DNA from: Utricularia gibba
Lineage: Eukaryota; Streptophyta; Magnoliopsida; Lamiales; Lentibulariaceae
Reading direction: 5' to 3'
NCBI GenBank assembly: GCA_002189035.1
Contig: NEEC01000072.1
Coordinates: 18,501 to 82,500 of the forward strand
Length of the DNA stretch: 64,000 bases
Below are positions 1-10,389 of the stretch, piece by piece. The notes under the pieces were generated by a model that saw only the letters and a program-made list of their open reading frames with translations, did no database searches and was not told the origin of the DNA. A program made the translations under genes and the position numbers. Position 1 is the first letter of the stretch; every line of letters begins with the position of its first letter.

Positions 1-1633
1 CCATTTGCTCGATACTAGTGCCAGCCTAGAGCGCCTCCTCAAATATAAATCAGGTTGTTGAGAAAACCATTTGGGGTGCTCATGACATCCTAACTTCAAA
101 AATGCATCACGATTTTCATCGAGTAGCACCCGATTGGGCTCAGGAGCCAGACCGAACCTTGGGCCCTTACAAAGCTGCCAACGACAGCACCGCCTTAAAA
201 TGGCAAGCTATTGCTTGAAAAACCATTCAGGCAGCCGCCGAAAACCCAACGTTGATAAATGCATCACTTATTTTCCGGGCTACAACTGACTATGGGCCTA
301 GCCCGACCCGACCTCTGGCCCAATCCCGAAACCCCCAAGAGCGCCTTCTGAAATATAAAGTAGAGTGTTGAGAAAACCCATTGGGGTTCTCATGACATCC
401 TAACTAAAGCAAATGCATTACGATTTCGTCGAGTACGACCCGATTGGGCTTAGTAGCCAGACCGAATCTCGGGCCCTGACAAAGCTCCCAACTACAGCAC
501 CCACCTTAAAACGGCAAGCTGTTGCTTGAAAAACCATTTAGGCAGCCGCCGAAAACCCAACGTTGATAAATGCATCACTTATTTTCCGGGCACAACTGAC
601 TATGGGCCTGAGCCCGACCCGACCTCTGGCCCAATCCTGAAACCCCCAAGAGCGCCTTCTGAAATATAAAGTAGAGTGTTGAGAAAACCCATTGGGGTTC
701 TCATGACATCCTAACTACAGCAAATGCGTTACGATTTTCGTCGAGTGCGACCCGATTGGGCTTAGTAGCCAGACCGAATCTCGGGCCGGACAAAGCTCCC
801 AACGACAGCACCCGCCTTTAAATGGCAAGCTGTTGCTTGAAAAACCATGTGGGCAGCCGCCGACAACCCAACGTTAATAAATGCATCACTTTTTTGGCCA
901 GGCTACAAATGACTATGGGCCAGAGCGCGACTCGACCATTTGCTCGATACTGGTGCCCGCCTAGAGCGCCTCCTCAAATATAAATCAGGTTGTTGAGAAA
1001 ACCATTTGGGGTGCTCATGACATCCTAACTTCAGCAAATGCATCACGATTTTCATCGAGTAGCACCGATTGGCTCAGGAGCCAGACCGAACCTTGGGCCC
1101 TACAAAGCTGCCAACGACAGCACTCGCCTTAAAACGGCAAGCTATTGCTTGAAAAACCATTTAGGCAGCCGCCGAAAACCCATCGTTGATAAATGCATCA
1201 CTTATTTTCCGGGCTACAACTGACTATGGGCCTGAGCCCGACCCGACCTTTGGCCCAATCCCGAAACCCCCGAAGAGCGCCTTCTCAAATATATAGCAGA
1301 GTGTTGAGAAAACCCATTGGGGTTCTCATGACATCCTAACTAAAGCAAATGCATTACGATTTCGTCGAGTACGACCCGATTGGGCTTAGTAGCCAGACCG
1401 AATCTCGGGCCCTGACAAAGCTCCCAACTACAGCACCCACCTTAAAACGGCAAGCTGTTGCTTGAAAAACCATTGGGCAGCCGCCGAAACCCATCGTTGA
1501 TAAATGCATCACTTATTTTCCGGGCTACAACTGACTATTGGCCTGAGCCCGACCCGACCTCTGGCCCAATCCCGAAACCCCCCAAGAGCGCCTTCTGAAA
1601 TATTAGAGTGTTGAGAAAACCCATTGGGGTTCT
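1..1633 (+). repeat. Partial HOR at the left window edge
   Basis: Opens in the last third of a B3/B4 monomer and continues A1B1, A2B1, A3B4, A1B1, A2B1. The first monomers carry the unusual tactagtgccagcc and cttcaaaaatgc variants. Otherwise I saw these only near 40.7 and 43.5 kb (cttcaaaa also near 24.15 kb), so the left edge shares private variants with the 2.75-kb HOR domain. Confidence 0.75.
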
Positions 1634-1771
1634 CATGACATCCTAACTACATCAAATGCGTTACGATTTTCGTCGAGTGCGACCCGATTGGGCTTAGTAG
1701 CCAGACCGAATCTCGGGCCGGACAAAGCTCCCAACGACAGCACCCGCCTTTAAATGGCAAGCTGTTGCTTG
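1616..1771 (+). repeat. Representative satellite monomer, type A3
   Basis: A-class half of ~156 bp. It carries catgacatcctaactacatc (acagc in a subtype written A3' here), then aaatgcgttacgattttcg, cttagtagccagaccgaatc and gggccggacaaagctccc, and ends in tttaaatggcaagctgttg. Its gggccgg and tttaaatgg segments distinguish it from A2. It is almost always followed by B2 or by the hybrid B4. Confidence 0.85.
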
Positions 1772-1926
1772 AAAAACCATGTGGGCAGCCGCCGACAACC
1801 CAACGTTAATAAATGCATCACTTCTTTTGCCGGGCTACAGCTGACTATGGGCTCAAGCCCGACCCGAATCCGGCCCGATCTCGGTGACCCACAAAAGCGC
1901 CTTGTCAAGTGTAAAGCATGCTGTTG
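1772..1926 (+). repeat. Representative satellite monomer, type B2
   Basis: B-class half of ~155 bp. It begins aaaaaccatgtgggcagcc, has acaacccaacgttaataaat and cttcttttgccgggctac, then agctgactatgggctcaagc, ccggcccgatctcggtgacc and a tail with caagtgtaaagcatgctgtt. It always leads into A4 where intact. Confidence 0.85.
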
Positions 1927-2084
1927 AAAAAACCATTTGGGGTGGTCATGAGATCCTAACTTCAATAAAGGTATCACGATTTTCGTCGAATGGGAACAGA
2001 TTGTGCTGTGAAGTCAGACCAAACCTTGGGTCCTCACAAAGTTCCCAACAACAGCACCCGCCAAAAAACGACAACTTTTCCTTC
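1927..2084 (+). repeat. Representative satellite monomer, type A4
   Basis: The most diverged A-class half, ~158 bp. It has ggtggtcatgagatcctaac in place of the usual catgacatcc, then ttcaataaaggtatcacg, cgtcgaatgggaacagattg, tgctgtgaagtcagacc and the A-rich segment ccaaaaaacgacaactttt. Subtypes carry gggatcgg, gggacccg or gggaccgg instead of gggaacag, and these mark different HOR domains. It is followed by B3. Confidence 0.85.
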
Positions 2085-2242
2085 AAAAAGCATGTAGGCA
2101 GCCACCGAAAACCCAACGTTAATAAATGCATCACTTCTTTGGCCGGGCTACAAATGACTATGGGCCAGAGCGCGACTCGACCATTTGCTCGATACTGGAG
2201 CCCGCCTAGAGCGCCTCCTCAAATATAAATCAGGTTGTTGAG
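2085..2242 (+). repeat. Representative satellite monomer, type B3
   Basis: B-class half of ~158 bp. It begins aaaaagcatgtaggcagcca, has cttctttggccgggctac, aaatgactatgggccagagc, gcgactcgaccatttgctcg and atactggagcccgcctagag, and ends in ctcaaatataaatcaggttg. The gag/gtg difference in atactgg(a/t)gcc is a useful subtype marker. Confidence 0.85.
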
Positions 2243-2397
2243 AAAACCATTTGGGGTTCTCATGACATCCTAACTAAAGCGAATGCATACGATTTCGTCG
2301 AGTACGACCCGATTGGGCTTAGTAGCCAGACCGAATCTCGGGCCCTGACAAAGCTCCCAACTACAGCACCCACCTTAAAACGGCAAGCTGTTGCTTG
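2243..2397 (+). repeat. Representative satellite monomer, type A2' (A2 family)
   Basis: A-class half of ~155 bp with catgacatcctaactaaagc, then gaatgcatacgatttcgtcg (A2') or aaatgcattacgatttcgtc (A2), gtacgacccgattgggctta, gggccctgacaaagctccc, aactacagcacccacctt and aaaacggcaagctgttgc. A2' follows B3, and A2 usually follows an A1-B1 dimer. Confidence 0.85.
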
Positions 2398-2552
2398 AAA
2401 AACCATTTAGGCAGCCGCCGAAAACCCAACGTTGATAAATGCATCACTTATTTTCCGGGCCACAACTGACTATGGGCCTGAGCCCGACCCGACCTCTGGC
2501 CCAATCCCGAAACCCCCGAGGCGCCTTCTCAAATATATAGCAGAGTGTTGAG
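2398..2552 (+). repeat. Representative satellite monomer, type B1
   Basis: B-class half of ~155 bp. It begins aaaaaccatttaggcagccg, has cgttgataaatgcatcactt, attttccgggctacaactga (ccacaactga in a subtype), gagcccgacccgacctctgg and cccaatcccgaaaccc, and ends in a tail reading either aaatatatagcagagtgttg or aaatataaagtagagtgttg. It follows A1 and A2. Confidence 0.85.
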
Positions 2553-3647
2553 AAAACCCATTGGGGTTCTCATGACATCCTAACTACATCAAATGCGTTA
2601 CGATTTTCGTCGAGTGCGACCCGATTGGGCTTAGTAGCCAGACCGAATCTCGGGCCGGACAAAGCTCCCAACGACAGCACCCGCCTTTAAATGGCAAGCT
2701 GTTGCTTGAAAAACCATGTGGGCAGCCGCCGACAACCCAACGTTAATAAATGCATCACTTCTTTTGCCGGGCTACAGCTGACTATGGGCTCAAGCCCGAC
2801 CCGAATCCGGCCCGATCTCGGTGACCCACAAAAGCGCCTTGTCAAGTGTAAAGCATGCTGTTGAAAAAACCATTTGGGGTGGTCATGAGATCCTAACTTC
2901 AATAAAGGTATCACGATTTTCGTCGAATGGGAACAGATTGTGCTGTGAAGTCAGACCAAACCTTGGGTCCTCACAAAGTTCCCAACAACAGCACCCGCCA
3001 AAAAACGACAACTTTTCCTTCAAAAAGCATGTAGGCAGCCACCGAAAACCCAACGTTAATAAATGCATCACTTCTTTGGCCGGGCTACAAATGACTATGG
3101 GCCAGAGCGCGACTCGACCATTTGCTCGATACTGGAGCCCGCCTAGAGCGCCTCCTCAAATATAAATCAGGTTGTTGAGAAAACCATTTGGGGTTCTCAT
3201 GACATCCTAACTAAAGCGAATGCATACGATTTCGTCGAGTACGACCCGATTGGGCTTAGTAGCCAGACCGAATCTCGGGCCCTGACAAAGCTCCCAACTA
3301 CAGCACCCACCTTAAAACGGCAAGCTGTTGCTTGAAAAACCATTTAGGCAGCCGCTGAAACCCAACGTTGATAAATGCATCACTTATTTTCCGGGCCACA
3401 ACTGACTATGGGCCTGAGCCCGACCCGACCTCTGGCCCAATCCTGAAACCCCCCAAGAGCGCTTTCTGAAATATAAAGTAGAGTGTTGAGAAAACCCATT
3501 GGGGTTCTCATGACATCCTAACTACAGCAAATGCGTTACGATTTTTCGTCGAGTGCGACCCGATTGGGCTTAGTAGCCAGACCGAATCTCGGGCCGGACA
3601 AAGCTCCCAACGACAGCACCCGCCTTTAAATGGCAAGCTGTTGCTTG

Positions 3648-3805
3648 AAAAACCATGTGGGCAGCCGCCGACAACCCAACGTTAATAAATGCATCACTTT
3701 TTTGGCCAGGCTACAAATGACTATGGGCCAGAGCGCGACTCGACCATTTGCTCGATACTGGTGCCCGCCTAGAGCGCCTCCTCAAATATAAATCAGGTTG
3801 TTGAG
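3648..3805 (+). repeat. Representative hybrid satellite monomer, type B4 (B2/B3 chimera)
   Basis: The first third matches B2 (aaaaaccatgtgggcagcc, acaacccaacgttaataaat). The rest matches B3 (ggccaggctacaaatgac, gccagagcgcgactcgacc, atactggtgcccgcc). The switch falls in or just after the shared block aaatgcatcactt, followed by a T run. Replacing B2-A4-B3 by B4 removes exactly one dimer. This is the signature of an unequal exchange or deletion between two B monomers. Confidence 0.8.
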
Positions 3806-3961
3806 AAACCATTTGGGGTGCTCATGACATCCTAACTTCAGCAAATGCATCACGATTTTCATCGAGTAGCACCCGATTGGGCTCAGGAGCCAGACCGAAC
3901 CTTGGGCCCTAACAAAGCTGCCAACGACAGCACTCGCCTTAAAACGGCAAGCTATTGCTTG
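3806..3961 (+). repeat. Representative satellite monomer, type A1
   Basis: A-class half of ~156 bp with catgacatcctaacttcagc, aaatgcatcacgattttcat, cgagtagcacccgattgg, gctcaggagccagaccgaac, cttgggccctaacaaagctg and aacggcaagctattgcttg. The tcatcgagtagcaccc and gctcaggagcc segments separate it from A2 and A3. In the left blocks it follows B4. In the right block it follows B3. Confidence 0.85.
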
Positions 3962-6010
3962 AAAAACCATTTAGGCAGCCGCCGAAAACCCATCGTTGAT
4001 AAATGCATCACTTATTTTCCGGGCTACAACTGACTATGGGCCTGAGCCCGACCCGACCTCTGGCCCAATCCCGAAACCCTCCGAGAGCGCCTTCTCAAAT
4101 ATATAGCAGAGTGTTGAGAAAACCCATTGGGGTTCTCATGACATCCTAACTACATCAAATGCGTTACGATTTTCGTCGAGTGCGACCCGATTGGGCTTAG
4201 TAGCCAGACCGAATCTCGGGCCGGACAAAGCTCCCAACGACAGCACCCGCCTTTAAATGGCAAGCTGTTGCTTGAAAAACCATGTGGGCAGCCGCCGACA
4301 ACCCAACGTTAATAAATGCATCACTTCTTTTGCCGGGCTACAGCTGACTATGGGCTCAAGCCCGACCCGAATCCGGCCCGATCTCGGTGACCCACAAAAG
4401 CGCCTTGTCAAGTGTAAAGCATGCTGTTGAAAAAACCATTTGGGGTGGTCATGAGATCCTAACTTCAATAAAGGTATCACGATTTTCGTCGAATGGGAAC
4501 AGATTGTGCTGTGAAGTCAGACCAAACCTTGGGTCCTCACAAAGTTCCCAACAACAGCACCGCCAAAAAACGACAACTTTTCCTTCAAAAAGCATGTAGG
4601 CAGCCACCGAAAACCCAACGTTAATAAATGCATCACTTCTTTGGCCGGGCTACAAATGACTATGGGCCAGAGCGCGACTCGACCATTTGCTCGATACTGG
4701 AGCCGCCTAGAGCGCCTCCTCAAATATAAATCAGGTTGTTGAGAAAACCATTTGGGGTTCTCATGACATCCTAACTAAAGCGAATGCATACGATTTCGTC
4801 GAGTACGACCCGATTGGGCTTAGTAGCCAGACCGAATCTCGGGCCCTGACAAAGCTCCCAACTACAGCACCCACCTTAAAACGGCAAGCTGTTGCTTGAA
4901 AAACCATTTAGGCAGCCGCTGAATACCCAACGTTGATAAATGCATCACTTATTTCCGGGCCACAACTGACTATGGGCCTGAGCCCGACCCGACCTCTGGC
5001 CCAATCCTGAAACCCCCAAGAGCGCCTTCTGAAATATAAAGTAGAGTGTTGAGAAAACCCATTGGGGTTCTCATGACATCCTAACTACAGCAAATGCGTT
5101 ACGATTTTCGTCGAGTGCGACCCGATTGGGCTTAGTAGCCAGACCGAATCTCGGGCCGGACAAAGCTCCCAACGACAGCACCCGCCTTTAAATGGCAAGC
5201 TGTTGCTTGAAAAACCATGTGGGCAGCCGCCGACAACCCAACGTTAATAAATGCATCACTTTTTTGGCCAGGCTACAAATGACTATGGGCCAGAGCGCGA
5301 CTCGACCATTTGCTCGATACTGGTGCCCGCTAGAGCGCCTCCTCAAATACAAATCAGGTTGTTGAGAAACCATTTGGGGTGCTCATGACATCCTAACTTC
5401 AGCAAATGCATCACGATTTTCATCGAGTAGCACCCGATTGGGCTCAGGAGCCAGACCGAACCTTGGGCCCTAACAAAGCTGCCAACGACAGCACTCGCCT
5501 TAAAACGGCAAGCTATTGCTTGAAAAACCATTTAGGCAGCCGCCGAAAACCCATCGTTGATAAATGCATCACTTATTTTCCGGGCTACAACTGACTATTG
5601 GCCTGAGCCCGACCCGACCTCTGGCCCAATCCCGAAACCCTCCGAGAGCGCCTTCTCAAATATATAGCAGAGTGTTGAGAAAACCCATTGGGGTTCTCAT
5701 GACATCCTAACTAAAGCAAATGCATTACGATTTCGTCGAGTACGACCCGATTGGGCTTAGTAGCCAGACCGAATCTCGGGCCCTGACAAAGCTCCCAACT
5801 ACAGCACCCACCTTAAAACGGCAAGCTGTTGCTTGAAAAACCATTTAGGCAGCCGCCGAAAACCCATCGTTGATAAATGCATCACTTATTTTCCGGGCTA
5901 CAACTGACTATTGGCCTGAGCCCGACCCGACCTCTGGCCCAATCCCGAAACCCTCCGAGGGCGCCTTCTCAAATATATAGCAGAGTGTTGAGAAAACCCA
6001 TTGGGGTTCT

Positions 6011-9000
6011 CATGACATCCTAACTACATCAAATGCGTTACGATTTTCGTCGAGTGCGACCCGATTGGGCTTAGTAGCCAGACCGAATCTCGGGCCGGAC
6101 AAAGCTCCCAACGACAGCACCCGCCTTTAAATGGCAAGCTGTTGCTTGAAAAACCATGTGGGCAGCCGCCGACAACCCAACGTTAATAAATGCATCACTT
6201 CTTTTGCCGGGCTACAGCTGACTATGGGCTCAAGCCCGACCCGAATCCGGCCCGATCTCGGTGACCCACAAAAGCGCCTTGTCAAGTGTAAAGCATGCTG
6301 TTGAAAAAACCATTTGGGGTGGTCATGAGATCCTAACTTCAATAAAGGTATCACGATTTTCGTCGAATGGGAACAGATTGTGCTGTGAAGTCAGACCAAA
6401 CCTTGGGTCCTCACAAAGTTCCCAACAACAGCACCCGCCAAAAAACGACAACTTTTCCTTCAAAAAGCATGTAGGCAGCAACCGAAAACCCAACGTTAAT
6501 AAATGCATCACTTCTTTGGCCGGGCTACAAATGACTATGGGCCAGAGCGCGACTCGACCATTTGCTCGATACTGGAGCCCGCCTAGAGCGCCTCCTCAAA
6601 TATAAATCAGGTTGTTGAGAAAACCATTTGGGGTTCTCATGACATCCTAACTAAAGCGAATGCATACGATTTCGTCGAGTACGACCCGATTGGGCTTAGT
6701 AGCCAGACCGAATCTCGGGCCCTGACAAAGCTCCCAACTACAGCACCCACCTTAAAACGGCAAGCTGTTGCTTGAAAAACCATTTAGGCAGCCGCCGAAA
6801 ACCCAACGTTGATAAATGCATCACTTATTTTCCGGGCCACAACTGACTATGGGCCTGAGCCCGACCCGACCTCTGGCCCAATCCCGAAACCCCCGAGGGC
6901 GCCTTCTCAAATATATAGCAGAGTGTTGAGAAAACCCATTGGGGTTCTCATGACATCCTAACTACATCAAATGCGTTACGATTTTCGTCGAGTGCGACCC
7001 GATTGGGCTTAGTAGCCAGACCGAATCTCGGGCCGGACAAAGCTCCCAACGACAGCACCCGCCTTTAAATGGCAAGCTGTTGCTTGAAAAACCATGTGGG
7101 CAGCCGCCGACAACCCAACGTTAATAAATGCATCACTTCTTTTGCCGGGCTACAGCTGACTATGGGCTCAAGCCCGACCCGAATCCGGCCCGATCTCGGT
7201 GACCCACAAAAGCGCCTTGTCAAGTGTAAAGCATGCTGTTGAAAAAACCATTTGGGGTGGTCATGAGATCCTAACTTCAATAAAGGTATCACGATTTTCG
7301 TCGAATGGGAACAGATTGTGCTGTGAAGTCAGACCAAACCTTGGGTCCTCACAAAGTTCCCAACAACAGCACCCGCCAAAAAACGACAACTTTTCCTTCA
7401 AAAAGCATGTAGGCAGCCACCGAAAACCCAACGTTAATAAATGCATCACTTCTTTGGCCGGGCTACAAATGACTATGGGCTAGAGCGCGACTCGACCATT
7501 TGCTCGATACTGGAGCCCGCCTAGAGCGCCTCCTCAAATATAAATCAGGTTGTTGAGAAAACCATTTGGGGTTCTCATGACATCCTAACTAAAGCGAATG
7601 CATACGATTTCGTCGAGTACGACCCGATTGGGCTTAGTAGCCAGACCGAATCTCGGGCCCTGACAAAGCTCCCAACTACAGCACCCACCTTAAAACGGCA
7701 AGCTGTTGCTTGAAAAACCATTTAGGCAGCCGCTGAATACCCAACGTTGATAAATGCATCACTTATTTTCCGGGCCACAACTGACTATGGGCCTGAGCCC
7801 GACCCGACCTCTGGCCCAATCCTGAAACCCCCAAGAGCGCTTTCTGAAATATAAAGTAGAGTGTTGAGAAAACCCATTGGGGTTCTCATGACATCCTAAC
7901 TACAGCAAATGCGTTACGTTTTTCGTCGAGTGCGACCCGATTGGGCTTAGTAGCCAGACCGAATCTCGGGCCGGACAAAGCTCCCAACGACAGCACCCGC
8001 CTTTAAATGGCAAGCTGTTGCTTGAAAAACCATGTGGGCAGCCGCCGACAACCCAACGTTAATAAATGCATCACTTTTTTGGCCAGGCTACAAATGACTA
8101 TGGGCCAGAGCGCGACTCGACCATTTGCTCGATACTGGTGCCCGCCTAGAGCGCCTCCTCAAATATAAATCAGGTTGTTGAGAAACCATTTGGGGTGCTC
8201 ATGACATCCTAACTTCAGCAAATGCATCACGATTTTCATCGAGTAGCACCCGATTGGGCTCAGGAGCCAGACCGAACCTTGGGCCCTAACAAAGCTGCCA
8301 ACGACAGCACTCGCCTTAAAACGGCAAGCTATTGCTTGAAAAACCATTTAGGCAGCCGCCGAAAACCCATCGTTGATAAATGCATCACTTATTTTCCGGG
8401 CTACAACTGACTATGGGCCTGAGCCCGACCCGACCTCTGGCCCAATCCCGAAACCCTCCGAGAGCGCCTTCTCAAATATATAGCAGAGTGTTGAGAAAAC
8501 CCATTGGGGTTCTCATGACATCCTAACTACATCAAATGCGTTACGATTTTCGTCGAGTGCGACCCGATTGGGCTTAGTAGCCAGACCGAATCTCGGGCCG
8601 GACAAAGCTCCCAACGACAGCACCCGCCTTTAAATGGCAAGCTGTTGCTTGAAAAACCATGTGGGCAGCCGCCGACAACCCAACGTTAATAAATGCATCA
8701 CTTCTTTTGCCGGGCTACAGCTGACTATGGGCTCAAGCCCGACCCGAATCCGGCCCGATCTCGGTGACCCACAAAAGCGCCTTGTCAAGTGTAAAGCATG
8801 CTGTTGAAAAAACCATTTGGGGTGGTCATGAGATCCTAACTTCAATAAAGGTATCACGATTTTCGTCGAATGGGAACAGATTGTGCTGTGAAGTCAGACC
8901 AAACCTTGGGTCCTCACAAAGTTCCCAACAACAGCACCCGCCAAAAAACGACAACTTTTCCTTCAAAAAGCATGTAGGCAGCCACCGAAAACCCAACGTT

Positions 9001-10389
9001 AATAAATGCATCACTTCTTTGGCCGGGCTACAAATGACTATGGGCCAGAGCGCGACTCGACCATTTGCTCGATACTGGAGCCGCCTAGAGCGCCTCCTCA
9101 AATATAAATCAGGTTGTTGAGAAAACCATTTGGGGTTCTCATGACATCCTAACTAAAGCGAATGCATACGATTTCGTCGAGTACGACCCGATTGGGCTTA
9201 GTAGCCAGACCGAATCTCGGGCCCTGACAAAGCTCCCAACTACAGCACCCACCTTAAAACGGCAAGCTGTTGCTTGAAAAACCATTTAGGCAGCCGCTGA
9301 ATACCCAACGTTGATAAATGCATCACTTATTTCCGGGCCACAACTGACTATGGGCCTGAGCCCGACCCGACCTCTGGCCCAATCCTGAAACCCCCCAAGA
9401 GCGCCTTCTGAAATATAAAGTAGAGTGTTGAGAAAACCCATTGGGGTTCTCATGACATCCTAACTACAGCAAATGCGTTACGATTTTCGTCGAGTGCGAC
9501 CCGATTGGGCTTAGTAGCCAGACCGAATCTCGGGCCGGACAAAGCTCCCAACGACAGCACCCGCCTTTAAATGGCAAGCTGTTGCTTGAAAAACCATGTG
9601 GGCAGCCGCCGACAACCCAACGTTAATAAATGCATCACTTTTTTGGCCAGGCTACAAATGACTATGGGCCAGAGCGCGACTCGACCATTTGCTCGATACT
9701 GGTGCCCGCCTAGAGCGCCTCCTCAAATACAAATCAGGTTGTTGAGAATACCATTTGGGGTGCTCATGACATCCTAACTTCAGCAAATGCATCACGATTT
9801 TCATCGAGTAGCACCCGATTGGGCTCAGGAGCCAGACCGAACCTTGGGCCCTAACAAAGCTGCCAACGACAGCACTCGCCTTAAAACGGCAAGCTATTGC
9901 TTGAAAAACCATTTAGGCAGCCGCCGAAAACCCATCGTTGATAAATGCATCACTTATTTTCCGGGCTACAACTGACTATTGGCCTGAGCCGACCCGACCT
10001 CTGGCCCAATCCCGAAACCCCCGAGAGCGCCTTCTCAAATATATAGCAGAGTGTTGAGAAAACCCATTGGGGTTCTCATGACATCCTAACTAAAGCAAAT
10101 GCATTACGATTTCGTCGAGTACGACCCGATTGGGTTTAGTAGCCAGACCGAATCTCGGGCCCTGACAAAGCTCCCAACTACAGCACCCACCTTAAAACGG
10201 CAAGCTGTTGCTTGAAAAACCATTTAGGCAGCCGCCGAAAACCCATCGTTGATAAATGCATCACTTATTTTCCGGGCTACAACTGACTATTGGCCTGAGC
10301 CCGACCCGACCTCTGGCCCAATCCCGAAACCCTCCGAGGGCGCCTTCTCAAATATATAGCAGAGTGTTGAGAAAACCCATTGGGGTTCT
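6011..10389 (+). repeat. 14-dimer higher-order repeat, copy B (~4,379 bp)
   Basis: Same 3+5+6 syntax as copy A, with block starts at 6,011, 6,949 and 8,514. Corresponding monomers lie 4,377-4,381 bp from those of copy A. Private variants include cagcaaccg near 6,476, a C-to-T change giving gggctagagcg near 7,481, and gcgttacgttttt near 7,911. Confidence 0.85.

Larger units (their letters stand above)
1634..6010 (+). repeat. 14-dimer higher-order repeat, copy A (~4,377 bp)
   Basis: Order of dimers: (A3B2 A4B3 A2'B1), then (A3B2 A4B3 A2'B1 A3'B4 A1B1), then (A3B2 A4B3 A2'B1 A3'B4 A1B1 A2B1). The A3B2 dimers therefore start at 1,634, 2,571 and 4,137, and the next copy starts at 6,011. The spacings are 937, 1,566 and 1,874 bp, a 3+5+6 dimer syntax. 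Confidence 0.85.

Noticed and set aside
1977-2000. Resemblance of ttttcgtcgaatggga in A4 monomers to a CENP-B box.
   Set aside because: It keeps ttcg and a central A, but most of the essential cggg end is absent, and other A types match worse. No basis for calling a CENP-B site.
1884-2228. A 114-codon open frame recurring in many HOR copies, and its ~62-127-codon minus-strand counterparts.
   Set aside because: They recur only because the DNA repeats. Homologous dimers with single-base indels lose or change the frame at once, frames exist on both strands over the same bases, and no domain or codon pattern is recognisable.
3965-3975. tttagg in B1 monomers as possible plant telomere repeat.
   Set aside because: It occurs once per monomer as part of ccatttaggcagcc and never in tandem, so it is not telomeric.
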